A stretch of 64,000 nt of DNA. Origin: Megaustenia siamemsis. Lineage: Eukaryota > Mollusca > Gastropoda > Stylommatophora > Ariophantidae. Within the stretch, counting starts at the first letter, position 1. Every line of letters begins with the position of its first letter. The stretch spans positions 16,259,400-16,323,399 of the forward strand of contig JAVIAB010000160.1 of assembly GCA_032433765.1 (NCBI GenBank), written 5' to 3'. Shown one piece after another: positions 45,225-55,804 of this stretch. Under the pieces are notes generated by a model, which saw only the letters and a list, made by a program, of their open reading frames with translations, ran no database searches and had not been told where the DNA came from. Both the position numbers and the translations under genes were made by a program.

Positions 45225-45540
45225 ATCATCATCATGTACCCTGCCGGTTGGCGTAGGCGATCATGTCCCTTCACAATCTTCTATCTACAGTGCATCGTAT
45301 CAGTTCTGTTGTTGACTGTTTTCCATGCCATGACACCAAGCTATCCAGTATTTTCTCTCTTTGTCGTCCGCGATCTCTCTTTCCTTTTATTTTGCCAGTT
45401 GTAACCAAGTATTCCAACTTTCCTCTTCTCATGATGTGCCCAAAAAATGTTGATTGCTTCTTTCTGATGTTTTTTAAGAGCTCCCTTTTTGTGTTGGCCT
45501 CTTTGAGAACTTCCTCATTGGTCTTTTTATCTGTTCTCCT
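45225..45540 (-). mobile_element. LINE family B 3' end
   Basis: [40 protein letters not shown] and [14 protein letters not shown] on the - strand, close to 41705-42390. It joins abruptly at 45536 to unrelated, more GC-rich DNA. Confidence 0.88.
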
Positions 45541-45800
45541 TTCCTCCGCTAGTCTTCGGGACACCCCTGGGCAAGGTGGAGTTCCCCGTTTAGCCCCCCT
45601 ATCAGGGTTATGTGAAGCCATTGGAGCAGGTGGTGGATGGTGTTGTGGAAGCAGCCGACAAGTAGTGCCGGTTATGGTCCCCACACCGCGATGGCAGGCA
45701 GAGGATCTCATGTATAGAGACAATGGCTGCGATCTCCGACTAGTACAGTCACTGCCAAGAAGGAAAGGAATGGCAAACTACCTTCTTAAATTGCCTTGAA
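45536..45800. other. GC-richer segment of unknown origin joined to LINE B
   Basis: AGTCTTCGGGACACCCCTGG through GGAATGGCAAACTACCTTCT differs in base composition from its surroundings. The open frames across the junction are chimeric. I do not recognise it; it resembles non-coding parts of some retroelements but I cannot name one. Confidence 0.4.
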
Positions 45801-46690
45801 TAATCATACAATAAACATCAAAATCGCATGTTTATCACCAAGTGCTTGCACTAAAAACTAAGTGTATACAATAAACATCAAAATCGCATGTTTAACACCA
45901 AGTGCTTGCACTAAAAACTAAGCGTTTAAACATCAAAATCGCATGTTTAACACTAAGTGCTTGCACTAAAAACTAAGCGTGTACAATAAACATCAAAATC
46001 GCATGTTTAACACCAAGTGCTTGCACTAAAAACTAAGCGTTTAAACATCAAAATCGCATGTTTAACACCAAGTGCTTGTACTAAAAACTAAGCGTGTACA
46101 ATAAACATCAAAATCGCATATTTAACACCAAGTAAGTAAAGTACCCCCATCACGTCAAGTGGCGTATAGGGAAATATGGTGTTAGTGACCCTATATTTTA
46201 CAGACCTTCAGCACATGATTTTTGGGGTAATGTGGTCAGTATTACGCCCGTGCTGCTTTACTTTCCCAGAAAAAAATCCGGTACCCATTTAAGGCTGGGT
46301 GAACCCGAAAACCGTCGGTTGTGTTCGAACCATACCCCTTGTCCGTGGTAGTCCAGTTCACTAACCACTGAGCTAGCGCGGCTCAACACCAAGTGCTTGC
46401 ACTAAAAACTAAGCGTTTAAACATCAAAATCGCATGTTTAACATCAAGTGCTTGCACTAAAAACTAAGCGTTTAAACATCAAAATCGCATGTTTAACATC
46501 AAGTGCTTGCACTAAAAACTAAGCGTTTAAACATCAAAATCGCATGTTTAACATCAAGTGCTTGCACTAAAAACTAAGCGTTTAAACATCAAAATCGCAT
46601 GTTTAACATCAAGTGCTTGCACTAAAAACTAAGCGTTTAAACATCAAAATCGCATGTTTAACATCAAGTGCTTGCACTAAAAAGCAAGCC
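45801..46690. repeat. 55/60-bp minisatellite, about 11 copies, split by a SINE
   Basis: Unit AACATCAAAATCGCATGTTT, AACACCAAGTGCTTGCACTA, AAAACTAAGCGTTTA. Left-hand units include a version with GTGTACAAT before AAACATC. SINE-1 (46134-46384) interrupts it. To the right of the SINE the units read AACATCAAG instead of AACACCAAG. Confidence 0.94.
46134..46384 (-). mobile_element. SINE-1 inserted in the 55-bp minisatellite
   Basis: Full SINE-1 with head complement GAGCCGCGCTAGCTCAGTGG at the right. A 10-bp direct repeat, AACACCAAGT, lies at 46124-46133 and 46385-46394; it is part of the array unit and is duplicated by the insertion. Confidence 0.92.
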
Positions 46691-47554
46691 ATAAAGTTCA
46701 TATTTCTCTACCAATAAATGCCACACTCCTCTCCCATAAGAACACATTTCTTATGAAAATTTGCTTCTTCTTATTCACCCCCCCCTCCCCCCCCTCTCTC
46801 TCTCTCTCTCGGGAGTACGATAACCAACACCCCACCCACTCCACCGCCTAGTTGGGCGATCTGGTGGTCGTTCGCAACAAAGCGATTGTATAAGGAGTTA
46901 GCACCACCTTACTCCCAGCCGTGTTAGAGTCTGTTGATATAGAATACCCAGTATTGCACTACCACTTGGATAGACAAGCTCTAACTACTCCAGCAGAACC
47001 CAGGAAATCAAGAAAACCTCTACTGCCTGTCACATCTTTCTATTTCTAACAGCGAACAGCTCGTGTCGATTCTATGTATACAAATCAATATCTGCAACTT
47101 CTCTTTCTTTCTCTCCCTCCTTCTCAGCCTACTCCTCTCTGCTTCACTTAAATCTCTGTAATGGATCTTCTATAAAACGAACATTTGTCATTCTTCAGAT
47201 ATCTTTATCCTACCGGCCTTAAGACAATTCTAACATTACTCACAACGATTTCGGAAACGGCGATAAATTATTCAAGAGAACAGAACACACGTTTCGTGTC
47301 TGGATAAAGCGCCAAACTCAAGCAAGGGAGAGCAACATAAATTACAATCAACCAACATCAGGCATAACCAGCGGCTCCGAACCGGACTGACTTACACGCG
47401 CGCCCAGACCTTAACTCGGTTCCATATCCAAGTTATTTTATCCATGGAATGCCTCACAGACTGCGTGCGGGTATTCAGAAATCGAGTCCTTTATTAAGGT
47501 TTGTCATATGGCGTTAAATGTGTTATTTTTGACATGGATAGAGCGATCGGGGAA
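46691..47554. other. Gene-free DNA
   Basis: Includes CCCCCCC and CTCTCT runs near 46780-46812. No supported gene or repeat. Confidence 0.4.
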
Positions 47555-47695
47555 TTTGCAGGCACGTGGTTACTTCAAGAATTCTGATTCAGGACAGACG
47601 TGATGACGGGGAGAAGAGGCACGTCCTATTTGAATGTGACAGACTCATGGACTGGATAGGACCTAATGTCTGGACTAATTTACAAGAAAGGTAAA
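47555..47695 (+). mobile_element. LINE-like cysteine/histidine C-terminal fragment
   Basis: A frame reads RRDDGEKRHVLFECDRLMDW followed by IGPNVWTNLQER. The E..HVLFEC pattern is typical of the zinc-finger-like tail of RNase H-bearing LINEs. Short, so tentative. Confidence 0.5.
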
Positions 47696-48249
47696 TATAC
47701 ATTATCCATGTTTTACATGTTGAAAAATACATTTCATCTTCTTATCCTCATTTTAACTTTTACACTTTACTCATGTCGGTAAATATTTTTTTTTATTATT
47801 ACAGCCTCACTTTTGCTTTTGTTTACGTTTGTCCAAGTTACGACGGATGTCCGGGAATTATTTTCCGATTATTTTTACTGTAAACATTTTAAATCGTTAT
47901 CCAGTGACCGTCATTTGAACGAGGGTTGACCAATTTATGAAACTGCAATTTCGAGGGTGCGGAAATTTAGAATCATTTGTGGCACGAGTAAAGAGGAACG
48001 GTTGACGAAACGGAAAATATATATTGTTTGTGAGATGTATGTTACTTGAGATATCCGCATGATGAAATCTTTCCCATCGGATGAACTGCAGAGGTCACAT
48101 GCTGGACAGAACGAAATGTTCAAAGACTTGTTGCTAAAGAGTTCACAAAAACACTGCAGAATCAACTGTGATGATGACCAGTGTTGCTAAACGCTCGGCA
48201 AGGCGAATACTGTCGAGTGTGGGACAGTTTATTCAAGAAACAAAAACAC

Positions 48250-48448
48250 ATCAACTCTTTCCGTACGTTTCGAAGCACTGTGCGACATGCCGATTTCGAC
48301 CGCATACGTTTCGCCGCACAGTGCGTTATTCTCAATTTGATTAGTGTGAACCGTCATCAAACCATATTCTTCTTACAAGTCTTGTATCATCTTGGCATTG
48401 ATGAAATATAACGTCTAGTTCAATTATCTAAAAATTCATCTATAATAT
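48250..48448 (-). mobile_element. MITE-P copy 3, truncated
   Basis: Contains CTCTTTCCGTACGTTTCGA, GCACTGTGCGAC and TCAATTTGATTAGTGTGAAC, the complement of the 54157-54461 interior. It is cut on the right where LINE F begins. Confidence 0.72.
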
Positions 48449-49425
48449 TGTTATTGAGTTATTAGCGGGAAATCATCATTGCACTCCGAACATGTCCATA
48501 GTTGCTCAGGTCCCCTCCTCAGCAAGTCTCGAAGTGTCCAACGACTGACAACTCTAGTTCTGTGTTGATTGATTAGTCTTCTTACACGCCAACTAAGTTT
48601 CTTGTTTCTGGCTGTGCTCATTTAACTCCCATCTCTTTCATCCGAAGGAGTGACATGGACTCATGGTTGTCGAAGTCCCGTGTCCTTCCCACTTGTTGGA
48701 GGGCATTGATGATGTCCGCCCGATCCATTGATTGACCATTCTCAACAATTTCGCAGCTAGCCAAACTGTCCGCTCTTTTATTTCCCCTTACTCCTGCATG
48801 TCCTGGGACGTAGACAAAGGTGACCGTACGTATTTTTTACTTCTGAGATGACTCCACCCATTGCACACGTTCAGATCCCGCCTCCACTTTTCTTATCATG
48901 CTCATCGAATCACTCAGTATACAGGCATGGGTGTAGTCTTGTGATTCTAACCAGATGAATGCCTTGGTCACTGCCATCACCTCCATCGTCATGCTACTCG
49001 TAATCATAACGTATGCACCACTATCTTCCTTGGCTATTCTGCCTGCCAAGCGTGCTGTAAATGCCCATGCACTCCTTTGGTGCTGTATTACAGATCCGTC
49101 TGTATAGATGACTGCATCTTTCTCATCGGTGTTATCCCAGATGAGACCGTTGATCTCAGCATTGACCACGACTGAGTTATGTTCCCTACTTTTCCTGTCG
49201 AGTGTGACAATACATGAGAATGTCCCCATGAACGACGTAGGCACCGGTAGCCACTCCTCGCCAGCGTTGATATTAGTAAGCCCACATACCTATTTGATGA
49301 CATCTTCTACTCGGCCCACCCATGATTTGCCTCTTTTTAGCCTGACACCTTTCCCTGTGTTGAACTCATTATGCAATGGATGCTCTTTATCTGCACTTAT
49401 ATAAACTGATTGTAGGAGATACTGG
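48449..49425 (-). mobile_element. LINE family F, RNase H domain and 3' end
   Basis: The - strand frame from 49244 carries DAVIYTDGSVIQHQ (first Asp), TMEVMAVTKAFIWLESQDYT (Glu), ILSDSMSMIRKVEAG (Asp) and FVYVPGHAGVRGNKRADSLA (His/Asn/Asp), a ribonuclease H domain of a LINE ORF2. A TAG near 49290 interrupts the upstream part and one frame break lies near 48837. The frame stops in RMKEMGVK; the overlapping ATG (TAAATGAGC) opens a 56-residue tail frame ending CSECNDDFPLITQ. The same tail is found at 16088-16258. The RT part is absent. Confidence 0.82.
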
Positions 49426-49860
49426 AAGAGATCTGTGACAGATCACTAACAACCTTATGGTCTCCGCTCCTGATAGTAGGAGATACTGGAAGAGATCTGT
49501 GACAGATCACTAATAACCTTAGGGTCTCAGTTCCGGATTGTAGAAGATACCAGACGAGATCTATGACAGATCACTAACAACCTTATGGTCTCCACTCCTG
49601 ATTGTAGGAGATACCAGACGAGATCTACGACAGATCACTAACAACCTTATAGTCCCCACTCCTGATTGTAGGAGATACCAGACAAGATCTATGACATATC
49701 ATTAACAACCTTATAGTCTCCGCCCCTGATTGTAGGAGATACCAGACAAGATCTATGACAGATCATTAACAACCTTATAGTCTCCGCTCCTGATTGTAGG
49801 AGATACCAGACGAGATCTGTAACAGATCACTAACAACCTTATGGTCTCCACTATTGATTG
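49426..49860. repeat. 64-bp minisatellite seeded next to LINE F, about 7 copies
   Basis: Unit GATTGTAGGAGATACCAGAC, GAGATCTATGACAGATCACT, AACAACCTTATGGTCTCCAC, TCCT. The first unit is continuous with the LINE F frame (ACTGATTGTAGGAGATACTG encodes part of YLLQSVYI on the - strand). Confidence 0.93.
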
Positions 49861-50304
49861 TCTGTTTAGGATTTACTTCCAGAAACTGACACTCCGAGAT
49901 CCCAACAAGCCAAAGAACACAAATGCAGGTTGTACTGCTCACCTGTCTATACCAGATGTATGTTCGAAGAGGAAAACAGAATAAATGTAACATAATTCAT
50001 AAGCAATCACCTCGCAACTCAAACTGTAACACGTTATATTCCACGCCATTTCAAACTCAACATATGTCACCAATGCAGCCGGTACTCCAAGGCTTGTATT
50101 TGTTATCTCAGCCTACTCAGTACTCACTCGTATATTTTTAGAGATAACAACAGCAGTACCGATAGACGAACATCAAGTGAAAGAAATGAAACATTTTTTT
50201 AGATGCTGTTTTGCTCTTCCTCTAGTATATAAAACCGTCATCAACATTGATCTACAGCACAATCTACATCCCAACCTTGTGCTACCAGTGCCAGGCCTGG
50301 ACTA
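49861..50304. other. Gene-free DNA
   Basis: Short open frames only; no family recognised. Confidence 0.4.
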
Positions 50305-50690
50305 TAGACTCAAGAACAGCAAGAAAATAACCACTACCGAACTGAAATGTGTTAGACGAATGAGATGAAACGAAACAGCGCGTGAGACAAGATCAGAAAT
50401 GAAGAACTGAGATAAAAAGCTATTAACAATTTCTAACAATGAATTCATAAAGAGAACACGTACAATGGTTCGACCACTTGATAAGACAGAAAGACCAACA
50501 AAAAAACACAACGGACCTTTAATAAATGTTACGATCACACCAGACTCAAGGGTCGACCACGATAAAGATGGACTGGTGGAATATTAGAAACACTAAGAAA
50601 CATAACAGAAGCCAATAGAAGAGCAAAAGACAACAAATTATATCTCCCCTCGACGCTGAAAATGCAAATGAGGAAAGAAAGAAGAACTAG
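50305..50690 (+). mobile_element. LINE 3' end fragment, family G
   Basis: Broken frames read KITTTELKCVRRMR, then RDKIRNEELR, then RLKGRPR, then ILETLRNITEANRRAKDNKL. The order E...RR......RD.IRNEE.R......GRPR.RW is the usual post-RT region of non-LTR elements. Confidence 0.6.
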
Positions 50691-51190
50691 AATAAGAAAA
50701 AGGGAAAAATAAGAAGATAAACATTGTTCTCGAACGGTTTCCATCACAACTGTAATCTCTCTTCTGATCACGCAGGAGACCTCACCCCACCTCAAGCTTC
50801 GCAGTACCAGAGAGAAGCCTTGAAACCCCTTAAACAAAGTTAACATATTTGTATTGAAGACAGAAACAATACGTACGGAAAAATAGTAAAACGAAAATTT
50901 GTGTTTTTTTAGTTCTCCTTGTAATTTGTTTACAAATACAGAACACATTTACAGCTGTCTTGAGCGCACCTTGGACAGTCCTAACTACCAATTTCTAAAT
51001 ACTAAACGCCGTTAAAGCTGCCTTAAGAGCTATAGGGTCATTTTGATAAATAATTAACGGATCGTGTTGAAAATTCAAGCAGCTTAACAAAGTAGAAATG
51101 GCTGGCAGTAACATTGAAGATCAACTGGTAATTGAAAACAAACAGAGCTACCACTTAATTTGCATAATCAAACAGAATTGGAGAATCGAA
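50691..51190. other. Gene-free DNA
   Basis: No supported feature; the minus-strand frame at 50535-50948 is hydrophobic with no recognised family. Confidence 0.4.
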
Positions 51191-51194
51191 TTAT

Positions 51195-51310
51195 CGACCA
51201 GGTGGCCATGTGATTAAAAACCACCGCCGTTATGTAAACAAGATGAGAGCAGGTTCGAGTCTTTGAGTCGCTGCAGGATTTGACATTTTTTGCTTTATTT
51301 TCTATCGTGG
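51195..51310 (+). mobile_element. tRNA-headed SINE-like sequence
   Basis: GGTGGCCATGTGATTAAAAA resembles an A-box region and AGCAGGTTCGAGTCTTTGAG contains a B box (GGTTCGAGTC), followed by a body of about 50 bp. Only one copy in the window. Confidence 0.45.
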
Positions 51311-52157
51311 ATAAAATAAAAACTCTAACCCGTACACCTTGTGGCGACAGCACTGGACGTACGGCCGTTATTCTCTTGCGTATACCAAACCCTCTTCATC
51401 GACAGACCCCAGTAATGGTACAATTACCAAAGTGATCGTTTTTTTTTAAATTTCTGATTTTTTTCTTGATAGATCAAAAGGTCTTTATCGTTAGTAAAAT
51501 AAATGATTTAATCGAAAAGTACACAGAAGTAAACAAACCAATATATGCTTGCTTCATAGACTACACCAAAGCTTTCGGTAGAGTACACCACAAACAACTT
51601 ATAGAATGTCTAAACAAGATACATCTAGATGACATGGACATACGACTAATATGTAATCTATACTGGGAGCAAACAGCACTAATAAAATATAACAAAGAGA
51701 ACTCTACACCAATTGATATAAAAAGAGGAGTAAGACAGGGATGCATCCTATCACCAAGCTTGTTCAATCTATACACTGAGCAAATTTTTAAAAACATCAC
51801 AGAGATGCCAGGCCTACAAATTAATGCAAAGATAATCAATAACCTAAGATATGCTGATGATACTGTACTACTAGCAGAAAATCATAAAGATCTACATCAA
51901 TTACTTAATGAAATAAACATGACAAGCAAAGAATATGGACTAGATATGAATATAAAAAAGACTAAAGCTATGATCATAAACAAAGCAAATACTCAAAACT
52001 TACAAGTGGATATCAAAATAGAAGGAATAGACATGGAGACAGTTCAGAGCTACAACTACATTGGACATACTATATAACCAGTGATGGAAAATGTACAACT
52101 GAAATAAACAAAAGAATAGAAATGGCAAAAAGTAATTTTAATGTCACAAAGAACATA

Positions 52158-53494
52158 CTGAAGGGAGGTCAAAAAGTAATGCACACCAATTTTTTTCTCG
52201 GCTAATAATAAAAATAGGAATATGAAATTTTGCACACTTGGAATATGACATGTTCCAATTATGTGCACCAAATTGCACAGCATTCTGATAAATATTACGC
52301 AATCTATGAACCGTTAAAATGGAGCTTGTCAACAATGTCCGTTACAAACAGCGAATTGTCATAGGATTTCTGGTTGCGGAAAAAGAAACTGTGGCAAACA
52401 TTCATAAACGACTGTGTGCAGTGTACAAATGTTCTGCAGTCGATAGGAGCACAGTTAGTCGCTGGGTTCAGAGAATTAAAGCTGCAGAAAGTGTACGAGT
52501 GGAGCTGCATGATTTACCGCGTTCTGGACGTGTTGCCTCGGCTACCAGCACAGACATGTTAAACCGGGTTGATGCCATTATTCGTAAGGATAGGCGTATC
52601 ACTAGTCAGCAATTGGCATTGCAGCTTACAGTCAGCAAGGGAAGTGCAATCGCAATTTTTAAAACTCTCGGATATTCAAAGATTTGCGCTCGATGGGTTC
52701 CTCGGTGCCTAACAAATGATCACAGAGTTCAAAGGAAAACATTCTGTTCTGAATTGTTGGAGCGTTTCGGTGTTGAAGGAGAAATGTTTTTGTCAAAAAT
52801 TGTTACCGGTGACGAAACGTGGGCACATCATTATGAGCCTGAAACAAAAATGCAGTCAATGGAATGGCATCATCCGCAGTCACCAAAAAGAAACAAATTC
52901 AAAACATCTACATCAGCCGGAAAGGTGATGATCACTGTCTTCTGGGACATTGATGGTGTGATTCTTGTTGATGTAATGACAAGAGGTGAGACAATCAACT
53001 CGACAGCTTACATCAATACACTGACAAAACTCAAAATCGGTTCCACAGAGTTCGGCCTAATAAGCCATCTGCAGATTTGTTCCTCAACATGACAATGCAC
53101 GCCCTCACACAAGTCTGGTAACACGGGAAGCAATCAACAAATTTGGTTGGACTGTACTGCCCCATCCTCCTTACAGCCCTGATCTGGCTCCCTCAGATTT
53201 CCATCTGTTTGGTCCACTCAAAAAATTCCTGCGTGGGACACACTTTGACAATGATGAGGATGTGATCCGTGCAGTTAAAAAATGGCTACGCGAGCAGGAC
53301 AAAACTTGGTACAAACGAGGCATTCATGACCTAGTTTCGCGTTGGCGTAAGGCAATACGCTTGGACGGAGATTATGTTGACAAATAGGTAGTGTAAAGGG
53401 GATGTTCAGCTACAATCTGTGAAAATTTCACACATTTTGCCCGAATAGTTTCCGAGAAAAAAATTGGTGTGCATTACTTTTTGATCTCCCTACG
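52158..53494 (+). mobile_element. Mariner transposon, 1.34 kb, inserted in LINE D
   Basis: The left terminus AGGGAGGTCAAAAAGTAATG and the right terminus (complement AGGGAGATCAAAAAGTAATG) are inverted repeats extending about 39 bp to TTTTCTCGG with one mismatch. TACT at 52156-52159 and 53495-53498 brackets it; the undisturbed LINE copy at 38631-38642 reads ACATACTAACAT, so the insertion went into TA. Confidence 0.94.
52319..53387 (+). pseudogene. Mariner transposase, D,D34D type, frameshifted
   Basis: The first 240 codons from ATG 52319 are open: a helix-turn-helix region (VDRSTVSRWVQRIKAAESVR), RSGRVASATS linker, a second DNA-binding half (RRITSQQLALQLTVSKGSAI), WVPRCLT, and IVTGDETWAHHYEPETKMQS with the first catalytic Asp. 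Two frame breaks (near 53038 and 53085) precede PQHDNARPHTSLVTREAINK (second Asp) and PPYSPDLAPSDFHLF (third Asp); 34 residues lie between the second and third, giving D,D34D. The total length of about 350 codons is normal for a mariner. It cannot make a full protein as it stands. Confidence 0.93.
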
Positions 53495-53985
53495 TACTAA
53501 CATCAAAACAAATAACACCAAGGCTAAAACTAAGAATAGCACAATGTTGTGTCTTCTCAACATTCCTATATAGTGCAGAAACATGGACATTAGACAAGAA
53601 AACAGAACAGAGAATTAATGCCTTTGAAATGTGGATATATAGAAGAATAGGTAGAATTGGAAGGAAAGAAATAAAAAAAAACAAACGATGATGTCTTAAA
53701 ACAACTAAAAATGAAAAGACAACTACTAAGCACAATTCAAACAAGACAAATGCGATTCTTGGGCCATGTTAAAAGACACAACAGCCTACTAAAAGTAATC
53801 CTGGAGGGGAAAATACAAGGTAACAGAGGCAGAGGCAGACCAAGACTAACATGGACGAGTAACATCAAAAGATGGACAAACCAGTCTATGACAACCTGCA
53901 CCATCAAAGCAAGTGACAGAGCAGAATGGCGCTCCATGGTAGCCAACCTTCGATGCGGAGATGGCACTCGATGATGATGATACCA

Positions 53986-54156
53986 ATAAATGATAGAAAA
54001 AAGAGCTAAAAACAACAATTTGTTTGAACACTTCCCATGTTCTAAAATAGACATCGTGTAGAGACCTGTTCTAGATTTAGCTTGAACATGCGTGTTTCAC
54101 TTTATTCCTTCTCTGATACCTTCCAGCGTCGACATAGAATTACGTCCTCGGGTTAA
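53986..54156. other. Short spacer
   Basis: No recognised feature between LINE D and MITE-P. Confidence 0.4.
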
Positions 54157-54461
54157 CTCTTTCAGTACGGAAACTTTTTATTAATGCAACAGAATTGATT
54201 TCAGAAACAACATTTTTCATGGCTTTGATAATCAATTTTCATGTCTATTTTTATCTAACATGTAACACATTATATATGAATTTTTTAAATAATTGAATAA
54301 GGAAGTCGATTTCGTCATTACCAAGATGATACAAGACATGTAAAAAGAATATAGTTTGATGATGGTTTACACTAATCAAATTGAGAGTGACGCACTGTGC
54401 GGCTAAACGTACATTACCGAAATCGCCGTGAAGCACAGTGCATCGAAACGTACGGAAAGAG
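54157..54461. mobile_element. MITE-P copy 2 (TTAA-flanked)
   Basis: TTAA at 54153-54156 and 54462-54465. Ends CTCTTTCAGTACGGA and complement CTCTTTCCGTACGTT are inverted repeats. The interior matches 17300-17595. No coding capacity. Confidence 0.85.
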
Positions 54462-54465
54462 TTAA

Positions 54466-55804
54466 TGTCCTGTATCTCCTGCTTGGTTCTCGTCGTGATG
54501 TCTTCACTTTTGAAGATCCATTGCTAGGTTTGCCTCTACCTATTCCCCTTACCCCCCTCCCCTCCCACCCCAAGTTTTTTTAAAGAGATAACGCTCTATG
54601 TGTGCTGCCGTCTGGTGGTAAACGTGTTGCCTGTCCAAATGATTTGATTGGTTATTTCTTAACACGATCAATCACTAGTGTAACCCCATAACCAGCGACG
54701 GACGGTGCATTCGAAACTTGAGGAGGCTAGAACGTGAGGCAGAACTTTTAGTTTGACCTATAACCTGGAAATTTGGGACATAAATATTACAGCAATTTAC
54801 GTTGTGTAAAACAGTAAATTAAATGATTGCCATACATTACAATAATGACGTCATAATATCTAACTATTTGCATTGCAAGCTGTTGGGAAAAAAAACATTG
54901 TTTTTCTGCTAATTAACACCTCTTACAGTTTTGTTCCAAGTTTTTATATAAAAACGCATGTGGTAATTTAAGAAGATCTTAGTAAAATCAGCCTCCTGTA
55001 AGTTTATAATTCTTTACTTTGCGACAAGAGAGGAAGAAACTCTCTTACTAGTTAAACATCTGTTGTCATGACAACTAGGTAGGTGATTGATGAAATGTTT
55101 TACCTCCTTATACATATTGCAAGATCGATAGATATTATTGTGTTATCGTTTTGATCTTCATAGAATTCAAACCTATTTATTAGCAACGGCTCAAATTGCT
55201 TGACACCGCTATACTAGGAATAAGGTGGCTTGTACATTAATATTTAAACTCATTGAGCTGGAATATGATTGTGTTATGTGTTCTGACAGAATATTAGACG
55301 AGTCGTGCTCTCCATTTCCCTCCTCTAAATATCTGTCGCTGTCCAGTTCTTTCAATTATATCCCCATTTCTGATTCTGTCTATTTTTGTCACATTTGGTT
55401 TTCTTGTTCTGGCATCCCATCTCACTGCCAGCGACTTTAGGTAGAAAACAATGATAAATAATTAAACACATCTTAACATGTGTAAACATGGAGACCAGAC
55501 AAACAAGTAACACAGAAACGCGACTTAGTGCTGGAAGAAATGTGCAGGAAACAATGGACAGCACAACAAAGAAGCTGTTTATTGAATTAGGTTCACATTT
55601 TCGACACAGCGCCTTTACATAAATGAAGGGTGTCATCAAACTTTCCAGTGAAAGATACACATTTACTAGATAGTTGTTCAAATAAGGTCAGCTTATACAA
55701 GTACATCGTTGTCAACAAATGGAGTTTTGAAACTGGGAGTCCAGAGTATCGTCCAGCAACTGACTTGAGTATGGTCTTTTGAAAATGGTTTCCAAATGAC
55801 CCAA
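54466..55804. other. Gene-free DNA
   Basis: No supported gene or repeat family in this 1.3-kb stretch; open frames are short and unrecognised. Confidence 0.4.

Larger units (their letters stand above)
51450..53985 (+). mobile_element. LINE family D, RT to 3' end, split by a mariner
   Basis: The left part (51466-52077 frame) has RT motifs YACFIDYTKAFGRVHHKQL, GVRQGCILSPSLFNLYTE and LRYADDTVLL, then QSYNYIGHTI. The FIDYTKAF-D position usually followed by Asp is Gly here. The right part continues after the mariner at about 53495 with TFLYSAETWTLDKKT-type sequence and QMRFLGHVKRHNSLLKVILE, GRGRPRLTW and RAEWRSMVANLRCGDGTR, with frameshifts. The 3' end runs into GATGATGATGAT. Confidence 0.9.
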
